Shown here: positions 1 to 10,621 of the stretch, piece after piece
Layout: every line of letters starts with the position of its first letter
Position numbering within the stretch: the first letter of the stretch is position 1
DNA from: Choanephora cucurbitarum
Taxonomy: Eukaryota; Mucoromycota; Mucoromycetes; Mucorales; Choanephoraceae
Length of the DNA stretch: 45,588 bases
NCBI GenBank assembly: GCA_025331435.1
Contig: JAIWNI010000155.1
Coordinates: 1 to 45,588, forward strand
Direction of reading: 5' to 3'
Made by a program: the position numbers and the translations under genes
The notes under the pieces: model-generated
What the model was told of the DNA's origin: nothing
The model's input: only the letters and a program-made list of their open reading frames with translations
Databases searched by the model: none

Positions 1-368
1 TTCAAAACTCTCATTCACATCTGAACTCAATCCAACTCACCTTGTTTAGCTTTGATTCAACCATTCAGATAAATAAAATTCCTTTTAGAGTTAAGGCGTC
101 CTAAAAATGGTCAGCATTAGCTTAAGTTTGAATAGTAAAAAATAGTCGCCACATGCTTAAAGAATAAGCTTAAAGTAATAGTTCTTCTTTTACTGCATAG
201 TCATTTGAGAATTTTTAAGCGGATGTCAGGATTGGATTATACCAAGAGACTTTAGTACAGACAGGACCCAAATACAACTAATTCAATAAAGACAGTGTTG
301 ACACTATCCAAAAGTAAATGCAAGAAGGAAAAGATGATTTTATTCAAAGTTCAATTTGACATGAATTC

Positions 369-813
369 TTATTCTTCATTTTCGGACTCCGTGTCAAATC
401 TATTACTCCTACTAGATTTGGTGGATTCTTCACCTTTGTTTGTTCTGCGTTTCTTGATGTTTCTCTTGACCTGCGCTTTAGGCTTGAATCACCTTTTTCT
501 TCGATCTGTTCCAGTTGGCTACAAACTGAGGAATCTCTTCTTCTGTACTGAGTATACTTTTGCTATTACTGTTATCACTGTTGGCAGGCCTGACACGGAC
601 ATGTTTACATGAAGCATATTCTCTTACTAGTTTTCTCTCAGAAATAAAGAGCAAATGAGGACCTCTTTCTGGAAAAGAATCACTGTGATTAAAATCTCCA
701 TGAAAGGAGTGAAACCATTGTAAACACAAAAAAGAAAGTAAGCTTCCTTTGAACTTATCATTAAGTGCAAGATTAGGCTTGATCTCACTAAATGCTTTTA
801 TCGCTTCCTTCAT
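369..813 (-). other. possible coding remnant or small unidentified gene
   Basis: Two open frames lie end to end on the minus strand. The first, from an ATG at 813, runs about 110 residues to a stop near 480 and is fairly hydrophobic and aromatic. The second, about 36 residues in another frame, is strongly basic then acidic (KRNIKKRR, then ESENEE) and stops at 369. The change of frame would need an intron or a frameshift; I found no convincing GT..AG pair that joins them. I recognise no family. The start lies only about 85 nt past the stop of IST1 on the same strand, so this could also be IST1 3' flank. Low certainty. Confidence 0.2.
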
Positions 814-898
814 AATCAATGCCTGCACAATGAGTGTTATATGAAGTCGGATTTGTTAGTGTAAGAAAAAGAGGGAAAGAGAAAAGAACTATTTGATT

Positions 899-1991
899 TT
901 ATCTTTTTTTTAAAGCATCAAGACGTTTAGCCAGTGCTTCGAAATCATTTGGATCATCCTGATGTGGTATAGTAGATTGAACTGGCTTTTTTAAAGGTGA
1001 ACTAGTAGGAATTTCTGGTAAATCAAACGAAGGCAGTTCTTCCTCAGGAAGGGGATTTTGTAAAGGTGGGAGCAACTAAAATAATGGATGATAAGGCAAG
1101 CCATTCCTCTAACTGTTTGCTTTTACTTACCTCAGCTTGACCTCCACCTCCACCTCCACCAGTATAGTTTTCGTCATTGTTGCTATCATTATCTATATCT
1201 TCTACTTCAACATCCATCAAACCGTCTGCTTGATCCTCGGAATGATCAATCAAATTGGATCTCCATGGAATGTCATAAGTACGAGCAATTTCTTCCAAAT
1301 AACGCTCAACCAAATAAGAATCAGGTGCGTTCACTTGAAGCTTCATCATAATCTTTTTTTTTTTGAAAATAAGTACGATTAATTCAGCAAAGTTGTCCTT
1401 TCCTCATTTTCTCTCTCGCTTTATCCCTACTTACACGCATATTCACTCGATCATCGGGCGACTCTAAAGCTTGCATCATAAACTCTTTTCCAAATTTTGA
1501 GGCCAGTTGATCTCGTACCTTATTTTTTAATCAAGATGTCAGTCAATTTTTAAAAGTATGTACCATCTATGACATAAATCTTACTAAAGCGAGTTCTTTT
1601 GCCTCACCCACACGAGGAGCAGCCCAAATGATAGTATTTACTGCTTCAGCTATACTTGGATCGCATGTTCTATCGTAGTCAATAAAAAAGGAGGATAAGA
1701 AAAGATAGCTAATATGTTCTTCTGTTGACATTACTTGTAAGTTTCTAATAAACCAAAACGAGCCAGCAATAGGTCACAATAGAGTTCTAGATTTTCCATG
1801 GCTTCAATAAGTAGGTCGTCACGTATGATATGTTCGACCCTTATGCGAGCACTTTCTTCTTTTCCTTTTTCAAGTAACGTGCCTATCTCTCTACGATTTT
1901 GCTGATTTAATGAGGTTTTCTTGGCTTGCAACATTTTCAGCCGATTAATGGCTAGTTTCAGCTGTACTTTAAGGCGAGTAGCATTAAACAT
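899..1991 (-). CDS. IST1: IST1, ESCRT-III-associated protein
   Basis: Model: complement(899..1075, 1131..1352, 1435..1518, 1585..1669, 1735..1991), 274 residues, all introns GT-AG. IST1 is an ESCRT-III-like protein that regulates the Vps4 ATPase in multivesicular-body sorting and membrane scission at endosomes. The N-terminus has the family signature: a basic first helix (TRLKVQLKLAINRLKMLQ), ARIRVEHIIRDD and LELYCDLLLARFGL at about residues 50-83. SIAEAVNTIIWAAPRV and YLVERYLEEIARTYDIPW follow. A Gly-rich linker leads to a C-terminal MIT-interacting motif, FEALAKRLDALKKR, the expected Vps4 binding site. The order of elements and the length are close to fungal and animal IST1. The start is the first ATG and begins the conserved helix. 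It is divergent from ICMT, about 600 bp away. Confidence 0.93.
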
Positions 1992-2593
1992 GGTTAAAAT
2001 GAAAATTAAAAAGAGATGAAAGAGGGAAAATAGTAAAATGGTTTCTATTATGAAACACTCTTCGAAATTCTATTTCGGGAGTTGAAAGATGGCAGTTTTC
2101 TGGTCATACCACACAATGAATGAAAATACGCAAACATTTTTTCGTTTGGTTCGTAGTACTGCATTGGGAGGAAACACCTTTTTCAATCAACAAGTCTCTC
2201 AACACAAGCAAAAAGATCCTAGTAGAGAACAAGAGTCTTAAGGCCTAGAGAGAAAAATGACAGTGAAGATTTCTATTCATAGAATGGTAGAGAAGTGTCT
2301 AATATTTTTCATAGCTACAGTACAAGTTATCATATTGATCTTAGTTAGAAGGTTTAGATATTTTAAGATAGGTAGCAAAGACCTCAGCTTGATGCTTCAC
2401 TCTCACTTTGAAAGCGAAAGCTGAGTCCAAAGACAATAAATGTTGCCATATAAGCAAAATAACACACTTTTTTTTGGAGCCCAGTTTTTCTCCTGAAGTC
2501 AAACTTTGGCTCTCCTACCACTCCCCCCCCCCTTCCTCTTTCAATATCTTCACTCCTTAACAGTCTTCTCTCATTGTCATCATCTTGAACCAC
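1992..2593. promoter_or_regulatory. shared intergenic region between IST1 and ICMT
   Basis: A 602-bp region between two divergently transcribed genes, so it must hold both promoters. It contains a poly-C run near 2521-2532 just before the ICMT start. A minus-strand open frame at 2384-2593 begins with GTG and not ATG, and looks like no known protein, so I do not call it a gene. No specific factor site could be assigned. Confidence 0.5.
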
Positions 2594-3490
2594 ATGAGGT
2601 CGCCAGGCTTAAATATTCGTCATACAACACATGAAGGCACAACAAGCCCCATACAACACATAGATCGATCAAACATAAAGGATGAGATTCACTTATTTGA
2701 TGGTGAAAATACACCGCAGAATATTGCAGTCTATGGATTTCTATTAGGCATGCTATGTTGTGCTGGTTTTATGTTTGCCATATTAGCTAGCACAGCTATT
2801 CCTCAGTTCGGCCTCTTTTTATCCGCCTTGGCCTTATTTCATTTCTTAGAGTATTTAGCGACTGCTTTGTTCAATGCAGACAAATTGACTTTAGATTGTA
2901 AGTCTTATGGCTATTTCTATTGAGAGCGATATCTAACCCTACATCAAAAAATTGTGATAAAAGCCTATCTTATCAATCATAGCACACACTACCATGCAGC
3001 ACATGCAGCAGCTTTAATCGAATTTTTGGTAGAATACTATTTCTTTCCTCGGTACAAACAGTTTGGATGGCTCAATTGTCTAGGTCTTCTACTTGTATTG
3101 ATGGGTCAACTGTGTCGTACAATAGCTATGTTTTCAGCTCGACACAACTTTTCGCATCATATTGCAGATTATAAGGCGCATGATCATGTTCTTGTCAAGC
3201 ATGGTATTTATAGGTAAGAGAAAAAAAGAAAGAAATACAGACAAAGAGAGTAAACGCGAATCTCTTAAAGTGTGATGCGCCATCCTTCTTATTTTGGCTT
3301 TTATTGGTGGGCATTGGGTGTCCAGATTTTGTTGATGAATCCAATCTGCTTTGGCTTATTTGTCTATTGGTTACAACGCTTCTTTTCAGATCGAATTCAA
3401 TATGAAGAACATACCCTAGACATCTTCTTCGGACAAGAATGGAAAGAGTATAAGCAAAAGACGCCTACGTTAATGCCTTATATTCAATAA
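2594..3490 (+). CDS. STE14: protein-S-isoprenylcysteine O-methyltransferase (ICMT)
   Basis: Model: join(2594..2897, 2964..3213, 3271..3490), 257 residues. ICMT methylates the C-terminal prenylated cysteine of CaaX proteins such as Ras, Rho and farnesylated mating pheromones, at the ER membrane. Visible signs: several hydrophobic segments from about residue 45; the conserved LDSYLINHSTHYHAAH stretch, which is only restored after splicing the first intron; HGIYSVMRHPSYFGFYWW, restored after splicing the second; and a C-terminal QYEEHTLDIFFGQEWKEY followed by a PTLMPYI tail. The RHPSYxGF and EExxL signatures define the S-adenosylmethionine and prenyl-substrate pocket of the family. The open frame extends upstream to a TTG at 2585, but the first ATG is at 2594. 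Length and motif order match fungal STE14. Confidence 0.93.
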
Positions 3491-3897
3491 ATAGAGAGTT
3501 ATTTTTCTTGAAAAAAAAAGGACAGGGAAAGTGAAAAGTAATAAATATAGGGTTACGGAGATGCATGTACAAAACAATCTCGTTACAAGCACAACTGGGG
3601 AAAACATGAATAAAGGAATTGGATCAAACAGATAAATCATCACTTTCGAAGAGAATAGGAAAAGAAGTAATTCGCTATCTTGTCACTAGACCATCTATAA
3701 ATATGATGGTTTATGTGGTTAGACTGTAAAAAGAATAAGAGAACTGTTAAAGTAGTTATTCTATGAGTCTATAGTTCGTTTTTGGCATATCTAGTCATGT
3801 GTGCCGAAACATGTGTACATGAACAATAACAACATCGTAAGAAAATGACGCCTTTAATTTCTCATTCTTTCTTTCTTTCTTTCGTTTTCAAACGCAT
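3491..3897. promoter_or_regulatory. intergenic region upstream of the F-box gene
   Basis: No gene seen. It holds the ICMT 3' flank and the F-box gene promoter. A CTTT-repeat pyrimidine tract at about 3861-3892 ends just before the ATG at 3898. Confidence 0.45.
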
Positions 3898-5238
3898 ATG
3901 AAATTACTAGATTTACCCAACGAAGTCATTGTTGCTATTATTCAACAAGCTGCTAACCTGAACGTGGAAATAAAGTCAGCACTTTACCCTTGGTCATACC
4001 CTGAATACAATTACGCTAGTCTACAGCCAATAGCACTTTGTTGTCGCCAACTTTACACCTTGTCCTTACCTTTGCTATGGAAAGATAAAGTCTTTATCTT
4101 GCCTGGTCCAGACGATCTTCAGAGGACAACAGATGCTTCAGTCACGGCCACCGACATATTGGCCACACCTGCTCGATTTCACCACGCTCATCTGGGAGAA
4201 TATGTTCGTTCTTTGCATCGTCAATTGTCAAATAGTCCAGTATTTGATCTGCATAACTCTAGGTCGATTGCACAACAGGTAACCCATTTAAGGGCACTCC
4301 GAATTGATTTTCATCCTCAGACGCGTATGGCACATTATGGTCTATGCTATTTTGCTCAACACTGTCCACATCTCAATGAGCTCTACCTCAGCCATTGTCG
4401 TGATACATTTGATGACTTTCGCTCTCTTATCGATTTTCGACCACCTCTCTCTTCACTTGTGTTGGAATCATGCACTCTAAAACAGAACACATTTGTTGCC
4501 CTTTTTGAATTGTACAGCACCTCATTAAGTCGCATCAAATTCGATCGAGTGGAAATGGAAGAAGAGAGTGATTATCTGCTTTGGCAACGAGTAACTCCCT
4601 CTCCTTCATTTCGATTTTCAGCTGAGCCGATGATACAATGCTCATATCATCTAACTGAATTTGCCCTTACTGATTTATCATTGACAACGGCTCAATTACA
4701 AACATTGGTGTTACATGCACCTTTCTTAAGAGCACTTAGTGTCATGTTACACGAAACGGCTCCATCGCAAGCGTGCCAGGCTCTACAAGCCATCTGTTCC
4801 TTGACTCAACTGGAGACATTATCAATTGCGTTTAGTGAGTCTGACACAAACGGCCGCCGATTACCATGTCCTGTCCCCAGTATGATCTGGACATTCTTTG
4901 CTACTCGATTTCCTCAACTCCATGTCCTGCATATTGTGAGCCAACATATACTGGTATCAACTGATTTTCTTCCACTATTGATTCAATCAAGTCCCTTTCT
5001 TTCAGATGTGCTAATTCATCACGCAGGACTTGTTTTGGATCCATGTACTTCAGGCTCAATAGAGGACAACTATCTTACAGAATGCAGTCAGATGGTATCT
5101 GACCCAACATCTTGGCCTACGAATCAAAACGAATACGTTCATACCATTAATGAACTGAAAGTGTCAGGGGCGCCTTATTTTGATCATGAAATGGATCAAA
5201 TCTGTCTTGTCAAGAATTTCTCTTTCTTGTTGGAATAG
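3898..5238 (+). CDS. F-box protein with leucine-rich-repeat-like region
   Basis: A single exon of 446 residues with no introns, unlike most neighbours. It starts MKLLDLPNEVIVAIIQQA, the first helix of an F-box (LPxEVxxxI), followed by ALCCRQLYTLSLPLLWK at about residues 48-64, the usual end of the F-box. The rest carries irregular repeats of the form LxxLxLxxC (CPHLNELYLSHC, LSSLVLESC, LRALSVML, LETLSIAF, LHVLHIVSQ), as in LRR-type F-box proteins of fungi. Such proteins bind Skp1 through the F-box and present substrates to a Cullin-RING ubiquitin ligase; this substrate is unknown. Mucoralean genomes hold large families of similar F-box/LRR proteins, so no orthologue can be named. Confidence 0.82.
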   Translation: MKLLDLPNEVIVAIIQQAANLNVEIKSALYPWSYPEYNYASLQPIALCCRQLYTLSLPLLWKDKVFILPGPDDLQRTTDASVTATDILATPARFHHAHLGEYVRSLHRQLSNSPVFDLHNSRSIAQQVTHLRALRIDFHPQTRMAHYGLCYFAQHCPHLNELYLSHCRDTFDDFRSLIDFRPPLSSLVLESCTLKQNTFVALFELYSTSLSRIKFDRVEMEEESDYLLWQRVTPSPSFRFSAEPMIQCSYHLTEFALTDLSLTTAQLQTLVLHAPFLRALSVMLHETAPSQACQALQAICSLTQLETLSIAFSESDTNGRRLPCPVPSMIWTFFATRFPQLHVLHIVSQHILVSTDFLPLLIQSSPFLSDVLIHHAGLVLDPCTSGSIEDNYLTECSQMVSDPTSWPTNQNEYVHTINELKVSGAPYFDHEMDQICLVKNFSFLLE

Positions 5239-5597
5239 CTATACAGAAAAATAAATAAAAAATAGAAGGATATGGTCAACAACGACTTTTCTTTAGTACT
5301 AATCCAGAATTGGTTTGTCTGTTTCTTAATAGGAAAATAGCAAAGTCCAGAGTATATACGCCAGTTCAAAGACATTGAGCAAGTATGAACATATGAATGT
5401 GTGGCGTCAATCGCAATAAGGCATTTAAATTTTGACTGATTCGTGTACTAAATATGATGATCTAAAACTTAATAAAACTCTGATCGTTACCTTCTGATAT
5501 AAGCTATCTAATTCGACATAGTCATCATTTATGGTAATACAGAGATACTAGCTATAATATGCCCCATCATAAGTAATAATACACAATGCAACATCTA
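5239..5597. other. intergenic region, no gene seen
   Basis: AT-rich 3' flank of the F-box gene up to the left end of the transposon. The dinucleotide TA at 5596-5597 immediately before the inverted repeat matches TA at 10622-10623 after the right end and is the likely target-site duplication. Confidence 0.5.
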
Positions 5598-5880
5598 TCA
5601 CTGTAAAAAAATTAAAGGTTTTTTTGCCCGAAAAGCCCGCGATAGACCATTTTGTGAGGGTTTTTGAAGGGCTTAACCCGCAGTTGACCTTTAGTCGGAG
5701 GTTTTGGAAAGGGTTAGGCTGACCTTCACTCAAAAGGTCTTTTAGAGGCTCGATTTTTAAAAAATTGGTTTCAGAAAGGTCGTATCTTAGAAAACCTTTT
5801 TTCTAGGGTGTATTTTATCATAATTAAAGGTCTTTTTCTGTAATTTTTTTCCATATTTTTTTGACAAGTGTTTTTTGCGC
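5598..5880. repeat. left terminal and subterminal repeat region of the transposon
   Basis: Begins with the 23-bp inverted repeat and continues with many copies of short G/T-rich motifs in both orientations (AAAGGTTTTT, GAGGGTTTTT, AAAAGGTCTTTT, AAACCTTTTTT). The density is far above that of neighbouring DNA. By analogy with En/Spm these would be binding sites for an element-encoded DNA-binding protein; the binding itself is inferred. Confidence 0.7.
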
Positions 5881-5945
5881 AGGTTATCTTTTTTAACGGG
5901 TTATTTTATTTTATTTAATGATAAGTTTTTTTTTGGAGGTCAATC

Positions 5946-8941
5946 TTAAGCACAGTATAACTGGCCAAAGATGCCAAATTTGTTTCTATAGAAGGTCGAT
6001 GAATTAAATATGTAATATTTTCTGTCGAGACAGTTTATGTGTGAAGCAGTTGTAAGTATTTGATTTGTATCAATTACAATAAATTTGTCTTCTTGGTTGT
6101 CTAGTTCGTCTGCTATGCTAGTGTAGAGATAGCAACGCTGGCTATCTGTTTGTAGAATTTTGACATTTTTATGGGCGCGAATTAAGCACAATGGATCTTG
6201 TCCAGGCAATGAGAATATATGCTCGACTGTCGCAAGAAAGTTTCTAAACACAACATTGGAAGAGCTACTAGCCGAGACATGTAGATTTACAAGTACAAGG
6301 TTTTTGGAACGGATAGTACACCTGCTTTTGTACAGCATGATGCTGCTGTAGGTAGTAACGTTGAGTTTACTGTCATTCGTCTGCATACTGGTGCCAGCAG
6401 TTTTTGATCGAATGAAGTAAGAGCTCAATGCAGCACCAAACTGTACAGCCCTTGCTTCGGTGGACTTGAGTGAAAGCTTTAGGGACTTTTGTGCGCCGAG
6501 GCGGAAAGCAGATGCACCAGAGCCAGGTGTGGGAAAGAGAAAAGAACGAGACTCGTGAACTGACCTACTGTAGTAATTAGCAGCAAAGCTTTTGTTCATT
6601 TCATTGACTGCGTTCTGTCCCGGATTCTTATCTGAACGAATGGTAGACTTTGTCAAGCCTATCAAACGCTCCAAAGGCCTTGCACTGAAATACCTTAAGG
6701 GACCCTGCTTCTTTATGATGAAAGCCAAGTGTTCCAGGCTGTGCTGATTGACTGTGAAGACATCTGTTGAAACATGCTTCTTGAGAAAGTTGTGCCATTG
6801 TTCAACATCGAATTCAATGCGCTTGATGTCAGCACTTGTAATAGTAAACTGAAGTGATATAGAACAAGCTTCTGACAAGCATCGAAGGGCAGTGAACATC
6901 TCGTCTAACACCTTTTTTTCAATCCTCTTTTCACGGACAGAAATGTCATCGTTTTGTTTTTGATAGATCTCTGGAAGTACGTTTGGTACAACATGCTTCA
7001 GAAAAGCTATCCAGTCAACTCCTCTAGCATAGCCAGCTTTCTTGTGGACATCTATGGTATCACAGCAAATTAAACAGGAGATATAAGCTTACTTTCGTCT
7101 AGTATAACTAGTCTCAAACAATGCAAAACTCACCAATCAAAACTCCTTCAAATGCTTCACTTGATACATATCCTTTTGAGTTGGACATGTACTCACCAAT
7201 TGCTTGTCTGTACCTGTTCTTCAGAAACAGCACATTCTTCTTATGCTCTCCTTCGCCAATAAGTGTCCATAGTTGCCTGGCAATATTGTGACCCCACAAA
7301 TGAAGCTCGTCAAGACATAAAAATGATGAGTCTGAAAAGCATGCCAAAAATTTTAGAGGTGTAGCATGTTTAATACCAAGTGTTTCCTAAACATAGCAAA
7401 AATGACAGTTACTTAGTAAGTACAATACAAGAAGTTGCTTTTAGATGACTCACTTCGTTAACATCAAAATCAAACAACCTTCTTATATCTGTCGATTTTG
7501 TTTGATTTGCGAATGAATATCCCTTCTTGCTTAAACGGGGAACACCTTGTATCTTACATATACGACAACCATATTCAGACGCATGTGTCTTGTGAGCAAG
7601 CATTTCTGACATTGCAGGAAAATCACCAATTACAGCAAGCACAAAAGCTTTGCAAGAGATTTCTTTATCATCTTGCGTTTTGATTTTCATACCATGCTTT
7701 TGCAAAGTCAGCAAGTCTTCAAAAGTTGGTACCAAGTAACTAAATATATTTTTAGGCTTCTTGCTGCCAAAGGTAATGAAGACTTGCAACATATTTTCCT
7801 TCTTATAGCTATTACGTACAAAGATACATGTTAACTTTCAATAATGAAATAGAGACAGAAAAAACTTACCGAATATCAGGAGGTAAGTTGAGAATTACAG
7901 CCATGAATGTTACCATTGTTGTTGACCCTCTTGCATGGGGAACAAAACCATCTATATACAAAGCAAGAGCCAGATCATGCTCGTTCTGGAACAAGTGCTT
8001 GTGTCTCTTGTACAGATCACCGTCGAATATGTCTCTGTACACCCCGTCAACAGCCGTCTGCTCCATCTTTGTTCGATAGAGTAATCTATCGCGGCTTTCT
8101 TTCTTGTTGTAAAATGAAGCCAGTTGTTGGTACAAAGGAATCTGGTTAATGGTATCCACAGGTGTAACACCGTCCTCCTTGAAACGCTTATTGTTAGCGT
8201 CACAGCTACATTCGACTTGCTCATCCTTGTAAAACATGTGTGAGCGGTCTTTGCACACATGATAGGTCTCTGTTTGTACGTCGTAGCTTTGTTTTATAAG
8301 CTTGTTGGACATGTAGGGGGAAAGAAGAGGTGGACCGCCTAAAGGTAATTGAAAACTCATTAAGATTCACATATGCTAATCAATAAACCAATTGGCTACT
8401 TACTACAACCACGACTTTTCAAAACATCGTTGAAGAATTTGATCAGATTTTCTTGACCGACGTTGCTTACTTTGTACTGTCTCATAAGCATTTTTAGCTC
8501 GATGTTTTGCTTTTCGTCATCGTCAAGCAACTTTTTCTTGTTTGAAAGATCAACTTTCAAAGGACTGTCAACATTTGCGAGATGCCTTTCCAGGTGGTTG
8601 TTGACCTCTTCAATTTCATTGACTTCGAGGTCTTCATAGTCGTCAGTCAACAATTCTTCGGTTTCTTCGTCAACGACAGCTTCTTCTTGTTCATCAACCA
8701 TGCCGACTTCAAGAGCAAAGTCTTCGGCTGAATTTGCCTGGCCTCTTTCTTGCTCAGCATTGTCGATAGAAGCATCACCTTTAGAAGAGGTGCTTTCAAA
8801 TGCTGGATGATAGTTGCCAGCTTGAACACTATTCATGTTGTTCACAAAAGCTTCTTTCATTCGCTTCAATACATGCTCGTCGTTATGCTTTTTGAAAGCT
8901 TTGTCGCTTAACTTGATATCGCAAATGGTACAGTAACGCAT
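5946..8941 (-). CDS. Tnp2-like CACTA transposase (DDE type)
   Basis: Model: complement(5946..7051, 7134..7387, 7454..7808, 7871..8338, 8404..8941), 906 residues, five exons, all introns GT-AG. The transposase cuts the element at its inverted repeats and inserts it elsewhere. Residues 4-23 form a C2H2 finger (CTIC, then HNDEH), followed by an acidic segment. The core has LALYIDGF (likely first catalytic Asp) and LNLPPDIRY. Then come VIGDFPA, the Tnp2 equivalent of NDFPA with the second Asp, and GCRIC, a CxxC pair. LDELHLWGHN and KAGYARGVDWIAFLKH follow, all in the order seen in Tnp2 proteins. I cannot fix the catalytic Glu by eye. Every splice junction restores a conserved block, and there is no stop or frameshift, so the gene looks intact. 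It is divergent from the small plus-strand gene in the same element. Confidence 0.85.
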
Positions 8942-9441
8942 TTTGTTTTAATAATGAAGATAACTGTCATTTTACTATCAACTTGTCCTCTTATATCAAA
9001 AAATCATGGCATCGGCTGTTAAATGAAATCCAATAAAAATTCAGTTCCTTTTTTTTTTACTAAACAAGACCAATTGACGTTTGTATACAACAAACTGCAA
9101 AGCAACAAAGACATTAGGAAGGACCTATTAGCATCCAGCCTTGGTGTTCTTGTGTCAATATTTTAAGCCACCTTGTGTATGTTCGTAAAACAAAAAGTTT
9201 TTTTAAAGCGACGACTAATTGTTCTCTTCGTCCCCTTTTTTCACTTATATTTCTTCAAAGGTAAGTAACTTTTGTATATATATTTTTTTTTTAATTTTAA
9301 CTAATTCATGAATTCCGTCCACACATAGAATAATACAAAGGTATCTGTAGTTGTTGGGCTTCTGCTTTATCAGAAAAAAACCAAACAAAACCCCTAAGAC
9401 ATTGAACTGACCTTTAGTTTATATCATAGATTAAATACAAT
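8942..9441. promoter_or_regulatory. internal divergent promoter region of the transposon
   Basis: About 500 bp between the start of the transposase and the start of the small plus-strand gene. No open frame of note. It must drive both genes. It contains poly-T and poly-A runs around 9049-9058 and 9279-9290. A possible 5'UTR intron of the plus gene, with a GTAAGT at about 9261, cannot be proven. Confidence 0.4.
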
Positions 9442-10095
9442 ATGGCTCCCACTCCCAAGTACGTCTCCGATCTTTTGGCTTCATCTGAAGCAATTCAAGC
9501 TTCCCTGGCTTCTATTATTGAGCGCTTGGATGCCATCGAGGAGCAAAACAGAGTGCTCTCTGAGCAACTTCAGCAGCAGCAGCAAGTTCAAAGCCCTGCT
9601 CAGCAAATTGAGAGCATGGCAACCCCTATCAGGTTCCCGGTTCTCAACAGATCCAACCCTAGCCAAGGAATCAAGACATTTTTGTCTCAAGCATTTCCTG
9701 ATAAAAGCCCTGAGGAGCTCAAGTGCTACTACAAGGATTTTTCTTCTCTGGCTCTCCGGGCTTGCTATATGTATAGTGAACAGGAAAACAATCACTGTAC
9801 ATATTACAAGAACCTACCTAGCAAGGGTAAAATCGCGATGAAGAAGACGTGCTTCGACTTCCTTCTCGAGAAGCACGAAGACCTGTCAATTCTTCGAGAA
9901 TGTGACATGGCTTGGCCTGTTGAATTTGCAGTGCAGAATGCCTGGACCGAGTTTTCCAAACGACAGTAGGTATATGACATTGAGTGAATGATATGATAGC
10001 TAATAAATTCCTTTTCTATGATGTTTAGGCGCAAGAGGGTAGCTAGAAATGCTGCTCGGGAAGCTGCTCGAATTGCTGCATCTGCCTCTGATTAG
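9442..10095 (+). CDS. transposon accessory protein, coiled-coil with basic tail
   Basis: Model: join(9442..9965, 10029..10095), 196 residues. Splicing a 63-nt intron (GTAGGT donor, TTTAG acceptor) replaces an early stop with a basic, Ala-rich tail (RKRVARNAAREAARIAASAS). The N-terminal 60 residues are heptad-like (ASIIERLDAIEEQNRVLSEQ) with a Gln run, predicting a coiled coil. The middle, about residues 70-175, holds a conserved-looking globular part with several Cys and aromatic residues. I recognise no family. Its place inside the element, opposite the transposase, and its coiled coil plus basic tail suggest a TnpA-like partner that binds the subterminal repeats. That role is inferred only from position and composition. 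Confidence 0.75.
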
Positions 10096-10179
10096 TTGAA
10101 GCCTTTTTTTTTGCTTGCTGAATAAACAAGCGATCTATCATATATGTTGTTTTTGATATACTAACAATTTTTTCATTTT

Positions 10180-10621
10180 ACTTCATTTCAGGGCGTTTGG
10201 TAGCTTCCAACAACCTTTTTTATATGACCAATAAATACTGTTTATTTTCACCCTCAAAAGACCTTTTCCTGAAGATGTATAAGCCTCTAAAAAGACCTTT
10301 TTTTGCAATATATAGACCCTTAAAACTAGCCTCCATTAGAAAGGCTAAAAAAAGGCTAAATTACAAGCCTTACATAATAACCTCCAAAAAGCCTTCAAAA
10401 AACCCTGTACAAGCCCAGGCAAAATAACCCCCAAAAAGCCTTTAAACAACCTTTAATAAGCCCGGGCAAAAAAACCTTTTAGAAACCTCCAAAAACCTCC
10501 AAAAAGAGGTGGACAAAAAAACCTTTTAAAAGCCTGCGATTTGGTCACAAAAACCTGATGGAGATGGTTTTTTTCGAACCCTTAAAAGACCTTTTAAGAA
10601 CCTTTAATTTTTTTACAGTGA
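10180..10621. repeat. right terminal and subterminal repeat region of the transposon
   Basis: Dense array of short motifs such as AAAAAGCCTTT, AAAAGACCTTTT and AACCTCCAAAAA in a C/A-rich strand, ending in the inverted repeat at 10599-10621. It mirrors the G/T-rich motifs of the left end, so the two ends are roughly reverse complements in motif content. A long open frame here (10197-10427, Lys-rich) is only the by-product of the repeats. Confidence 0.7.

Larger units (their letters stand above)
5598..10621. mobile_element. complete CACTA/EnSpm (CMC)-like DNA transposon
   Basis: Both ends carry the same perfect terminal inverted repeat of 23 bp, starting TCACTGTAAAAAAATTAAAG; the left copy is 5598-5620 and the right copy 10599-10621. 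CACTG is a variant of the CACTA terminus that names this superfamily. The flanks read TA on both sides. If the end is instead drawn at the C, the flanks are TAT and ATA, which is not a direct repeat, so a 2-bp TA duplication fits best. Just inside each end is a long stretch rich in short AAAGG(T)/CCTTT motifs, like the subterminal repeats that bind TnpA in plant En/Spm. Inside are a five-exon Tnp2-like transposase (minus) and a small divergent gene (plus). Neither frame is broken, so the element may be autonomous or recently active. Confidence 0.88.

Noticed and set aside
2384..2593. 69-codon minus-strand open frame with a hydrophobic C-terminal part
   Set aside because: It starts with GTG, has no nearby ATG at its start, overlaps the ICMT promoter and matches no family.
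10197..10427. 76-codon Lys-rich open frame near the right transposon end
   Set aside because: It is a translation of the AAAAAGCCTTT-type subterminal repeats and has no proper start.
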